A stretch of 64,000 nt of DNA, taken from contig JAUCBJ010007883.1 of the NCBI GenBank assembly GCA_032718475.1, forward strand, positions 1-64,000, written 5' to 3'. The DNA comes from Nemertoderma westbladi. Its lineage: Eukaryota > Xenacoelomorpha > Nemertodermatida > Nemertodermatidae. Within the stretch, counting starts at the first letter, position 1, and each line of letters begins with the position of its first letter. Shown one piece after another: positions 14,601-25,724 of this stretch. The notes beneath the pieces are model-generated. The model saw nothing but the letters and a program-made list of their open reading frames with translations, searched no databases and was not told where the DNA came from. The position numbers and the translations under genes are program-made.

Positions 14601-17600
14601 CCATAACTTACTGGAGGCTAACTAAGGCTCCTCTCTCTCTCTCTCGGCTATCTACCATAACTTACTAGTGGCTAACTAAGGCCCTTCTCTCTCGGCTATC
14701 TACCATAACTTACTGGAGGCTAACTGAGGCCCTTCTCTCTCGGCTATCTACCATAACTTACTGGAGGCTAACTAAGGCTCTTCTCTCTCCGCTATCTACT
14801 ATAACTTACTGGAGGCTAACTAAGGCTCTTCTCTCTCGGCTATCTACCATAACTTACTGGAGGCTAACTAAGGCTCTTCTCTCTCCGCTATCTACTACAA
14901 CTTCCTGGAGGATAACTAAGGTTCTCCTCTCTCGGCTATCTACCATAACTTACTAGAGGCTAACTAAGGCCCTTCTCTCTCGGCTATATACCATAACTTA
15001 CTGGAGGCTAACTAAGGCTCATCTCTCTCGGCTATCTACTATAAATTACTGGAGGCTAACTAAGACTCTTCTCTCTCTCGGCTATCTACCATAACTTACT
15101 AGAGTCTAACTAAGGCCCTTCTCTCTCGGCTATCTACCATAACTTACTGGAGGCTAACTAAGGCCCTTCTCTCTCGGCTATCTACCATAACTTACTGGAG
15201 GCTAACTAAGGCTCATCTCTCTTGGCTATCTACTATAACTTACTGGAGGCTAACTAAGACTCTTATCTCTCTCTTGGCTATCTACTATAACTTACTGGAG
15301 GCTAACTAAGACTCTTATCTCTCTCTCGGCTATCTACCATAACTTACTAGAGGCTAACTAAGGTTCTTCTCTCTCGGCTATCTACCATAACTTACTGGAG
15401 GCTAACTAAGGCTCATCTCTCTCGGCTATCTACCATAACTTACTGGAGGCTAACTAAGGCCCTTCTCTCTCGGCTATCTACCATAACTTACTGGAGGCTA
15501 ACTAAGGCCCGCCTCTCTCGGCTATCTACCATAACTTACTGGAGGCTAACTAAGGCTCCTCTCTCTCTCTCGGCTATCTACCATAACTTACTAGAGGCTA
15601 ACTAAGGCCCTTCTCTCTCGGCTATCTACCATAACTTACTGGAGGCTAACTGAGGCCCTTCTCTCTCGGCTATCTACCATAACTTACTGGAGGCTAACTA
15701 AGGCCCTTCTCTCTCGGCTATCTACCATAACTTACTGGAGGCTAACTAAGGCCCTTCTCTCTCGGCTATCTACTATAACTTACTGGAGGCTAACTAAGGC
15801 TCTTCTCTCTCGGCTATCTACCATAACTTACTGGAGGCTAACTAAGGCTCTTCTCTCTCCGCTATCTACTATAACTTACTGGAGGATAACTAAGGTTCTC
15901 CTCTCTCGGCTATCTACCATAACTTACGAGAGGCTAACTAAGGCCCTTCTCTCTCGGCTATCTACCATAACTTACTGGAGGCTAACTAAGGCTCATCTCT
16001 CTCGGCTATCTACTATAAATTACTGGAGGCTAACTAAGACTCTTCTCTCTCTCTCGGCTATCTACCATAACTTACTAGAGTCTAACTAAGGCCCTTCTCT
16101 CTCGGCTATCTACCATAACTTACTGGAGGCTAACTAAGGCCCTTCTCTCTCGGCTATCTACCATAACTTACTGGAGGCTAACCAAGGCTCATCTCTCTTG
16201 GCTATCTACTATAACTTACTGGAGGCTAACTAAGACTCTTCTCTCTCTCTCGGCTATCTACCATAACTTACTGGAGGCTAACTAAGGCCCTTCTCTCTCG
16301 GCTATCTACCATAACTTACTGGAGGCTAACTAAGGCCCGCCTCTCTCGGCTATCTACCATAACTTACTGGAGGCTAACTAAGGCTCCTCTCTCTCTCTCG
16401 GCTATCTACCATAACTTACTAGAGGCTAACTAAGGCCCTTCTCTCTCGGCTATCTACCATAACTTACTGGAGGCTAACTGAGGCCCTTCTCTCTCGGCTA
16501 TCTACCATAACTTACTGGAGGCTAACTAAGGCCCTTCTCTCTCGGCTATCTACCATAACTTACTGGAGGCTAACTAAGGCCCTTCTCTCTCGGCTATCTA
16601 CTATAACTTACTGGAGGCTAACTAAGGCTCTTCTCTCTCGGCTATCTACCATAACTTACTGGAGGCTAACTAAGGCTCTTCTCTCTCCGCTATCTACTAT
16701 AACTTACTGGAGGATAACTAAGGTTCTCCTCTCTCGGCTATCTACCATAACTTACGAGAGGCTAACTAAGGCCCTTCTCTCTCGGCTATCTACCATAACT
16801 TACTGGAGGCTAACTAAGGCTCATCTCTCTCGGCTATCTACTATAAATTACTGGAGGCTAACTAAGACTCTTCTCTCTCTCTCGGCTATCTACCATAACT
16901 TACTAGAGTCTAACTAAGGCCCTTCTCTCTCGGCTATCTACCATAACTTACTGGAGGCTAACTAAGGCCCTTCTCTCTCGGCTATCTACCATAACTTACT
17001 GGAGGCTAACCAAGGCTCATCTCTCTTGGCTATCTACTATAACTTACTGGAGGCTAACTAAGACTCTTCTCTCTCTCTCGGCTATCTACCATAACTTACT
17101 AGAGGCTAACTAAGGCCCTTATCTCTCGGCTATCTACCATAACTTACTGGAGGCTAACTGAGGCCCTTCTCTCTCGGCTATCTACCATAACTTACTGGAG
17201 GCTAACTAAGGCTCTTCTCTCTCCGCTATCTACTATAACTTACTGGAGGCTAACTAAGGCTCTTCTCTCTCGGCTATCTACCATAACTTACTGGAGGCTA
17301 ACTAAGGCTCTTCTCTCTCGGCTATCTACCATAACTTACTGGAGGCTAACTAAGGCTCCTCTCTCTCCCTCGGCTATCTACCATAACTTACTAGAGGCTA
17401 ACTAAGGCCCTTCTCTCTCGGCTATCTACCATAACTTACTGGAGGCTAACTAAGGCCCTTCTCTCTCGGCTATCTACCATAACTTACTGGAGGCTAACTA
17501 AGGCTCCTCTCTCTCTCTCTCGGCTATCTACCATAACTTACTAGTGGCTAACTAAGGCCCTTCTCTCTCGGCTATCTACCATAACTTACTGGAGGCTAAC

Positions 17601-20600
17601 TGAGGCCCTTCTCTCTCGGCTATCTACCATAACTTACTGGAGGCTAACTAAGGCTCTTCTCTCTCCGCTATCTACTATAACTTACTGGAGGCTAACTAAG
17701 GCTCTTCTCTCTCGGCTATCTACCATAACTTACTGGAGGCTAACTAAGGCTCTTCTCTCTCCGCTATCTACTACAACTTCCTGGAGGATAACTAAGGTTC
17801 TCCTCTCTCGGCTATCTACCATAACTTACTAGAGGCTAACTAAGGCCCTTCTCTCTCGGCTATATACCATAACTTACTGGAGGCTAACTAAGGCTCATCT
17901 CTCTCGGCTATCTACTATAAATTACTGGAGGCTAACTAAGACTCTTCTCTCTCTCGGCTATCTACCATAACTTACTAGAGTCTAACTAAGGCCCTTCTCT
18001 CTCGGCTATCTACCATAACTTACTGGAGGCTAACTAAGGCCCTTCTCTCTCGGCTATCTACCATAACTTACTGGAGGCTAACTAAGGCTCATCTCTCTTG
18101 GCTATCTACTATAACTTACTGGAGGCTAACTAAGACTCTTATCTCTCTCTTGGCTATCTACTATAACTTACTGGAGGCTAACTAAGACTCTTATCTCTCT
18201 CTCGGCTATCTACCATAACTTACTAGAGGCTAACTAAGGTTCTTCTCTCTCGGCTATCTACCATAACTTACTGGAGGCTAACTAAGGCTCATCTCTCTCG
18301 GCTATCTACCATAACTTACTGGAGGCTAACTAAGGCCCTTCTCTCTCGGCTATCTACCATAACTTACTGGAGGCTAACTAAGGCCCGCCTCTCTCGGCTA
18401 TCTACCATAACTTACTGGAGGCTAACTAAGGCTCCTCTCTCTCTCTCGGCTATCTACCATAACTTACTAGAGGCTAACTAAGGCCCTTCTCTCTCGGCTA
18501 TCTACCATAACTTACTGGAGGCTAACTGAGGCCCTTCTCTCTCGGCTATCTACCATAACTTACTGGAGGCTAACTAAGGCCCTTCTCTCTCGGCTATCTA
18601 CCATAACTTACTGGAGGCTAACTAAGGCCCTTCTCTCTCGGCTATCTACTATAACTTACTGGAGGCTAACTAAGGCTCTTCTCTCTCGGCTATCTACCAT
18701 AACTTACTGGAGGCTAACTAAGGCTCTTCTCTCTCCGCTATCTACTATAACTTACTGGAGGATAACTAAGGTTCTCCTCTCTCGGCTATCTACCATAACT
18801 TACGAGAGGCTAACTAAGGCCCTTCTCTCTCGGCTATCTACCATAACTTACTGGAGGCTAACTAAGGCTCATCTCTCTCGGCTATCTACTATAAATTACT
18901 GGAGGCTAACTAAGACTCTTCTCTCTCTCTCGGCTATCTACCATAACTTACTAGAGTCTAACTAAGGCCCTTCTCTCTCGGCTATCTACCATAACTTACT
19001 GGAGGCTAACTAAGGCCCTTCTCTCTCGGCTATCTACCATAACTTACTGGAGGCTAACCAAGGCTCATCTCTCTTGGCTATCTACTATAACTTACTGGAG
19101 GCTAACTAAGACTCTTCTCTCTCTCTCGGCTATCTACCATAACTTACTAGAGGCTAACTAATGCCCTTCTCTCTCGGCTATCTACCATAACTTACTGGAG
19201 GCTAACTAAGGCCCTTCTCTCTCGGCTATCTACCATAACTTACTGGAGGCTAACTAAGGCCCTTCTCTCTCGGCTATCTACCATAACTTACTAGAGTCTA
19301 ACTAAGGCCCTTCTCTCTCGGCTATCTACCATAACTTACTGGAGGCTAACTAAGGCCCTTCTCTCTCGGCTATCTCCCATAACTTACTGGAGGCTAACTA
19401 AGGCCCTTCTCTCTCGGCTATCTACCATAACTTACTAGAGGCTAACTAAGGCCCTTCTCTCTCGGCTATCTACCATAACTTACTGGAGGCTAACTAAGGC
19501 CCTTCTCTCTCGGCTATCTACCATAACTTACTGGAGGCTAACTAAGGCCCTTCTCTCTCGGCTATCTACCATAACTTACTAGAGTCTAACTAAGGCCCTT
19601 CTCTCTCGGCTATCTACCATAACTTACTGGAGGCTAACTAAGGCCCTTCTCTCTCGGCTATCTCCCATAACTTACTGGAGGCTAACTAAGGCCCTTCTCT
19701 CTCGGCTATCTACCATAACTTAGTAGAGTCTAACTAAGGCCCTTCTCTCTCGGCTATCTACCATAACTTACTGGAGGCTAACTAAGGCCCTTCTCTCTCG
19801 GCTATCTACCATAACTTACTGGAGGCTAACTAAGGCCCTTCTCTCTCGGCTATCTACCATAACTTACTGGAGGCTAACTAAGGCCCTTCTCTCTCGGCTA
19901 TCTACCATAACTTACTGGAGGCTAACTAAGGCTCATCTCTCTCGGCTATCTACTATAACTTGCTGGAGGCTAACTAAGACTCTTATCTCTCTCTCGGCTA
20001 TCTACCATAACTTACTAGAGGCTAACTAAGGTTCTTCTCTCTCGGCTATCTACCAAAACTTACTGGAGGCTAACTAAGGCTCTTCTCTCTTGGCTATCTA
20101 CCATAACTTACTGGAGGCTAACTAAGGCTCATCTCTCTCGGCTATCTACTATAACTTACTGGAGGCTAACTAAGACTCTTATCTCTCTCTCGGCTATCTA
20201 CCATAACTTACTGAAGGATAACTAAGGTTCTTCTCTCTCGGCTATCTACCATAACGTACTGGAGGCTAACTAAGGCTCATCTCTCTCGGCTATCTACCAT
20301 AACTTACTGGAGGCTAACTAAGGCTCATCTCTCTCGGCTATCTACCATAACTTACTGGAGGCTAACTAAGGCCCTTCTCTCTCGGCTATCTACCATAACT
20401 TACTGGAGGCTAACTAAGGCCCGCCTCTCTCGGCTATCTACCATAACTTACTGGAGGCTAACTAAGGCTCCTCTCTCTCTCTCGGCTATCTACCATAACT
20501 TACTAGAGGCTAACTAAGGCCCTTCTCTCTCGGCTATCTACCATAACTTACTGGAGGCTAACTGAGGCCCTTCTCTCTCGGCTATCTACCATAACTTACT

Positions 20601-23600
20601 GGAGGCTAACTAAGGCCCGCCTCTCTCGGCTATCTACCATAACTTACTGGAGGCTAACTAAGGCTCCTCTCTCTCTCTCGGCTATCTACCATAACTTACT
20701 AGAGGCTAACTAAGGCCCTTCTCTCTCGGCTATCTATCACAACTTAATAGAGGCTAACTAAGACTCTTCACTCTCTCTTGGTTATCTACCACATCTTACT
20801 GGAAGCTAACTAAGACTCCTCTCAGCTATCTAGCATAACTTCCTGGAAGCTAACTAAGGTTCCTCTCTCTCGGCTATCTATCATAACTTAATAGAGGCTA
20901 ACTAAGACTCTTCACTCTCTCTTGGTTATCTACCATATCTTACTGGAAGCTAACTAAGACTCCTCTCAGCTATCTAGCATAACTTCCTGGAAGCTAACTA
21001 AGGTTCCTCTCTCTCGGCTATCTACCATAACGTACTGGAGGCTAACTAAGGCTCATCTCTCTCGGCTATCTACCATAACTTACTGAAGCCTAACTAAGAT
21101 TCTTCTCTCTCGGCTATCTACCATAACTTACTGGAGGCTAACTAAGGTTCTTCTCTCTCGGCTATCTATCATAACTTAATAGAGGCTAACTAAGACTCTC
21201 CACTCTCTCTTGGTTATCTACCATATCTTACTGGAAGCTAACTAAGACTCCTCTCAGCTATCTAGCATAACTTACTGGAAGCTAACTAAGGTTCCTCTCT
21301 CTCGGCTATCTACCATAACGTACTGGAGGCTAACTAAGGCTCTTCTCTCTCTCTTGGTTATCTACCATATCTTACTGGAAGCTAACTAAGACTCCTCTCA
21401 GCTATCTAGCATAACTTACTGGAAGCTAACTAAGGTTCCTCTCTCTCGGCTATCTACTATAACTTACTGGAGGCTAACTAAGACTCTTCACTCTCTCTTG
21501 GTTATCTACCATATCTTACTGGAAGCTAACTAAGACTCCTCTCAGCTATCTAGCATAACTTACTGGAAGCTAACTAAGGTTCCTCTCTCTCGGCTATCTA
21601 CTATAACTTACTGGAGGCTAACTAAGACTCTTCACTCTCTCTTGGTTATCTACCATATCTTACTGGAAGCTAACTAAGACTCCTCTCAGCTATCTAGCAT
21701 AACTTACTGGAAGCTAACTAAGGTTCCTCTCTCTCGGCTATCTACTATAACTTACTGGAGGCTAACTAAGACTCTTCACTCTCTCTTGGTTATCTACCAT
21801 ATCTTACTGGAAGCTAACTAAGACTCCTCTCAGCTATCTAGCATAACTTACTGGAAGCTAACTAAGGTTCCTCTCTCTCCGCTATCTACTATAACTTACT
21901 GGAGGCTAACTAAGGCTCTTCTCTCTCGGCTATCTACCATAACTTACTGGAGGCTAACTAAGACTCATCTATCTCGGCTATCTACCATAACTTACTGGAG
22001 GCTAACTAAGGCCCTTCTCTCTCGGCTATCTACCATAACTTACTGGAGGCTAACTAAGGCTCTTTTCTCTCGGCTATCCACCATAACTTACTGGAGGATA
22101 ACTAAGGCTCTTCTCTCTCGGCTATCTACCATAACTTACTGGAGGCTAACTAAGGCTCTTCTCTCTCGGCTATCTACCATAACTTACTGGAGGCTAACTA
22201 AGGCTCTTTTCTCTCGGCTATCCACCATAACTTACTGGAGGATAACTAAGGCTCTTCTCTCTCCGCTATCTACTTTAACTTACTAGAGGCTAACTAAGAC
22301 TCTTCTCTCTCGGCTATCTACCATAACTTACTGGAGGCTAACTAAGGCTCTTCTCTCTCGTCTATCTACCATAACTTACTGGAGGCTAACTAAGGCTCTT
22401 CTCTCTCGTCTATCTACCATAACTTACTGGAGGCTAACTAAGGCCCTTCTCTCTCGGCTATCCACCATAACCTACCGGAGGCTAACTAAGACTCATCTCT
22501 CTCGGCTATCTACCATAACTTACTGGAGGCTAACTAAGGCTCCTCTCTCACTTGGTTATCTACCATAACTTACTGAAGACTAACTAAGGCTCTTCTCTCT
22601 TTCTTTTTCTTATAACTTACTGCAGGCTAACTAAGGCTCTTCTCTCTCGGTTATCTACCATAACTTACTGAAGGCTAACTAAGGCTCTTCTCTCTCGGTT
22701 ATCTACCATAACTTACTGAAGGCTAACTAAGGCTCTTCTCTCTCGGTTATCTACCATAACTTACTGAAGGCTAACTAAGGCTCTTCTCTCTCGGCTATCT
22801 ACCATAACTTACTGGAGGCTAACTAAGGCCTTCTCTCTCGGCCATCTACCATAACTTACTGAAGGCTAACTAAGGCTCTTCTCTCTCGGTTATCTACCAT
22901 AACTTACTGAAGGCTAACTAAGGCTCTTCTCTCTCGGTTATCTACCATAACTTACTGAAGGCTAACTAAGGCTCTTCTCTCTCGGCTATCTACCATAACT
23001 TACTGGAGGCTAACTAAGGCTCTTCTCTCTCGGTTATCTACCATAACTTACTGAAGGCTAACTAAGGCTCTTCTCTCTTTCTTTTTCTTATAACTTACTG
23101 CAGGCTAACTAAGGCTCTTCTCTCTCGGTTATCTACCATAACTTACTGAAGGCTAACTAAGGCTCTTCTCTCTCGGTTATCTACCATAACTTACTGAAGG
23201 CTAACTAAGGCTCTTCTCTCTCGGCTATCTACCATAACTTACTGGAGGCTAACTAAGGCTCTTCTCTCTTTCTTTTTCTTATAACTTACTGCAGGCTAAC
23301 TAAGGCTCTTCTCTCTCGGTTATCTACCATAACTTACTGAAGGCTAACTAAGGCTCTTCTCTCTCGGTTATCTACCATAACTTACTGAAGGCTAACTAAG
23401 GCTCTTCTCTCTCGGTTATCTACCATAACTTACTGAAGGCTAACTAAGGCTCTTCTCTCTCGGCTATCTACCATAACTTACTGGAGGCTAACTAAGGCCT
23501 TCTCTCTCGGCCATCTACCATAACTTACTGAAGGCTAACTAAGGCTCTTCTCTCTCGGTTATCTACCATAACTTACTGAAGGCTAACTAAGGCTCTTCTC

Positions 23601-25345
23601 TCTCGGTTATCTACCATAACTTACTGAAGGCTAACTAAGGCTCTTCTCTCTCGGTTATCTACCATAACTTACTGAAGGCTAACTAAGGCTCTTCTCTCTC
23701 GGCTATCTACCATAACTTACTGGAGGCTAACTAAGGCTCTTCTCTCTCGGTTATCTACTATGACTTACTGAAGGCTAACTAAGGCTCTTCTCTCTCGGCT
23801 ATCTACCATAACTTACTGGAGGCTAACTAAGGCTCTTCTCTCTCGGTTATCTACTATGACTTACTGGAGGCTAACTAAGGGACCTCAGCTCACATATTCA
23901 ACCCCCCCCCCCCCCCCCCCACCCATTGTACCACTGGGTTTGCATAAGCTATAATGTGACGAAACAGTACATAAGTAATACGCAATATATTTAAAAATTT
24001 CTTACCTTTTCCGAAGACGTTTCGGTTTTACCTCGTCTGGAATGTAAAGATATATGATGGCCATAAAAACCCACAATATACCGAGTTCATCTAACAACTG
24101 TCCAAGGTGACTGAAATAAATATATATATTCACATGAATGTTTATTGTTTTGGTTACAATTATAAATCGAATAATTGTTAATGGAAACTATCCCAATATC
24201 TTTATTATTATACTTGCGATTTAATAATGTTGTTAATTTTCACTTGAAACGAGGTAAGATTTAATGCGATCCGGTTAAATGTATTTGATTAATTATTTAA
24301 TTAATAACTTACAATAAAATATATTAATATTAACGATAACTATTGAGTACGGTGGCTGAAAGCTACGGTGGCTGAAAGCGGCCAAAATAATTCACTACTT
24401 TTTTAATTTTTAATTTGGTCAACATTTTTTTCTTGAATTTCAACCCGGGTTGAAATTAATTTCAACCCGGGTTGAAATTAATATCAACCCGGGTTGATAT
24501 TAATTTCAACCCGGGTTGATATTAATTTCAACCCGGGTTGAAATTCAAGAAAAAAATGTTGATCAAATTAAAAATTAAAAAAGTAGTGAATTATTTTGGC
24601 CGCTTTCAGCCACCGTAATTGAGTAATTCAAATAATTAGGTAAGGAAAACCTACTATAACGCAGCTTCTTACCTAAGGGTAGCGTGGAACAGTATACTTC
24701 CGAAAGCGACCACGAAACCAAGGAATAATGTCAATAGCGTCGACCAATCACCGAATAGTTGGAGAAACCTCCAATTTAAATAGAACATAAATGGTGGGAG
24801 AGCAGCAAACACAGTGCTGCTAATCTAAAAAGTAGTAATAAACGAGATTCAAACAAACTTCATGGACTTGGACTACTACAGTAGGCCTACAGTATATATG
24901 TACATTAAATAATAAAAACGTATCCAGTCACTAAGGCTCTTGCTCACTGCACTGATGTAGCTCACCAATTTAAGGGCGCAAATTGACCATCAAACTCAAT
25001 CTTGAGTTTTAATGGGTTTAAAAATTAATTTAATTTAAAGCATAAATGGAAAGGAACAGTTATACATTTATAATGGATTCTAACAAAAACAATCACTAAA
25101 TTACTTTTCATAAGCTAACAATTTGCACTGGGGATAAACTTCTTTCACTTGCTGCGGTCAATATGCGCCACTATCTGGGCTCACCAACCTGTTGTCTCTA
25201 ATTTATAGTACTTTAATACTGGAATGCCTAATAATGTAATAATTACCGTATTGTAGAATTCCGCAATATATGGATGGTAGTCATAGTTTGGTTCGCACCA
25301 ATCTATAGCAGACGTCTCGTATTTATACCACTCCGGTAGTCTCAT
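2339..25345 (-). CDS. ACER: Alkaline ceramidase (ACER family), five exons, complete
   Basis: Integral-membrane ceramidase that hydrolyses ceramide to sphingosine and fatty acid in the ER/Golgi. Coding exons on the minus strand are 25345-25247, 24824-24673, 24110-24006, 13303-13172 and 2699-2339. All introns are GT-AG, and the joined frame gives 282 residues (family about 265-285). The known ACER3 metal sites are present with the same spacing: Ca-site D15, W16, E18, N20 and E29; zinc/catalytic S76, H80, D91, H207 and H211. Hydrophobic segments match a seven-helix protein. Intron lengths are 421, 562, 10702 and 10472 bp; the two large introns are almost entirely tandem repeat. I cannot tell which of ACER1, 2 or 3 it is closest to. 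The exon joins were made by eye from splice consensus and family similarity. Confidence 0.92.
2700..2913 (-). other. Ceramidase intron 4, 3' end
   Basis: Non-repetitive AT-rich intron sequence between the 54-bp array and the last exon. It supplies the acceptor TTTCTAG just above 2699. Confidence 0.6.
2914..12570. repeat. 54-bp satellite array (about 179 copies) in ceramidase intron 4
   Basis: Head-to-tail units of 54 bp begin CAGGTTACAGTGGCACG and end AAAGTCAATAGAA. Most copies differ by 0-3 bases. Recurrent variants are CACG to CATG, GTTACA to GTTATA, GTGG to GAGG or ATGG, and TCAATAG to TCTATAG. A few units lack 12 bp (near 9480, 9520, 11850 and 12060), and a 1-bp insertion lies near 6870. 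Because 54 is a multiple of three and the unit has no stop in one plus-strand frame, long repetitive open frames (18-residue period, core ARYSNQTNKLKSIEQ) result, broken where CAGG becomes TAGG. The array lies antisense inside an intron, so I do not call these genes. Confidence 0.97.
12571..13171 (-). other. Unique part of ceramidase intron 4 with a poly-C tract
   Basis: About 600 bp of AT-rich intron between the 54-bp array and exon 4. It includes a 20-base C run at 12658-12677. Overlapping short open frames show no family resemblance. Confidence 0.6.
13172..13303 (-). CDS. ACER: Ceramidase exon 4
   Basis: Starts after CATTTAG and ends CAAAG|GTCAGT. It encodes residues 119-162 plus two bases of residue 163, with two hydrophobic helices. 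It sits as an isolated 132-bp exon between two arrays of about 10 kb. Confidence 0.9.
13441..23880. repeat. 48-bp satellite array (about 217 copies) in ceramidase intron 3
   Basis: Units of about 48 bp contain CTCTCTCGGCTATCTACC, ATAACTTACTGGAGGCTAAC and TAAGGCYCTT. Length variation comes mainly from expansion of the CT run (TCTCTC to TCTCTCTCTCTC). The array has nested higher-order structure: an 828-bp tandem duplication, a segment of about 2 kb duplicated with an offset of 2876 bp, and a 144-bp three-unit repeat at about 20.7-21.9 kb. It ends 21 bp before a poly-C run. Confidence 0.97.
20725..21895. repeat. 144-bp higher-order repeat inside the 48-bp array
   Basis: The marker TAAGACTCCTCTCAGC recurs at 20811, 20955, 21243, 21387, 21531, 21675 and 21819. 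Every spacing is 144 or 288. Each period holds three diverged 48-bp-type units, including ones with CTTGGTTATC and CAGCTATCTAGC. Confidence 0.85.
23902..23920. repeat. Poly-C tract
   Basis: A run of 19 C bases just outside the 48-bp array and about 85 bp before ceramidase exon 3 (minus strand). Confidence 0.9.
24006..24110 (-). CDS. ACER: Ceramidase exon 3
   Basis: Starts after TTTCAG and ends AAAAG|GTAAG. It encodes residues 84-118 plus two bases of residue 119. It contains HLGQLLDELGILWV with catalytic D91. The downstream intron (13304-24005) holds the 48-bp satellite. Confidence 0.93.
24348..24617. mobile_element. Palindromic MITE in ceramidase intron 2, 6-bp target duplication
   Basis: The terminal inverted repeat is TACGGTGGCTGAAAGCGGCC. 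It is flanked by ATTGAG at 24342-24347 and 24618-24623. The left 16 bp of the terminus are duplicated (24348-24363 and 24364-24379). The arms continue through TAATTCACTACTTTTTTAAT and its complement to a centre made of five AACCCGGGTT palindromes, so the 270-bp element is almost one complete palindrome. No coding capacity. The superfamily is not established. Confidence 0.85.
24673..24824 (-). CDS. ACER: Ceramidase exon 2
   Basis: Starts after TTTTTAG and ends CTTAG|GTAAGA. It encodes residues 34-83 and two bases of residue 84. Two hydrophobic helices are visible, and the catalytic S76 and zinc ligand H80 lie in the motif FGSILFHATL. Confidence 0.93.
25247..25345 (-). CDS. ACER: Ceramidase exon 1 (start exon)
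   Basis: Encodes residues 1-33. The ATG is at 25345-25343. The calcium-binding cluster DWCEPN is followed by YIAEFYNT, the family's N-terminal signature. The exon ends in ACG|GTAAT with phase 0. No clear TATA box is seen upstream. Confidence 0.92.
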
Positions 25346-25724
25346 TGCTTCTTATTAAAATACAACAAAATAAAATACTGTGACTTACAGATTAGTAGCT
25401 GATATTAGAATAAACTTGAGAATCTAAGAAATAATGTTGATATAAATACTGTACAGTATTATATTGCAATATGGTAATATACAAATTAGAACATTATACC
25501 GGCATATATTGTAACGACTGCCATATGCTACATACAGTACACACAGTTGATAATCTCCAATATTCTAACCCAGCAGAACTAAAGCACCTGTTTACGTAAA
25601 TAATTAAGATAACAGAAAATGTTTGTTGCTTTGTGCTTTTTGAATGCCTATGGTTGGTCTTATTGGTACGGTAAGCCCGGTAAGGTACTGCATAATAATA
25701 ATTATACAAAATATGTAGTAATAT
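25346..25724. other. Upstream region of the ceramidase gene
   Basis: AT-rich, with no recognised gene. It presumably holds the ceramidase 5' UTR and promoter. No clear TATA or CCAAT arrangement is visible relative to the ATG at 25345. Confidence 0.4.

Noticed and set aside
13441-23880. CRISPR-like array of short repeats
   Set aside because: Units are contiguous without unique spacers, and the sequence lies in an intron of an animal gene.
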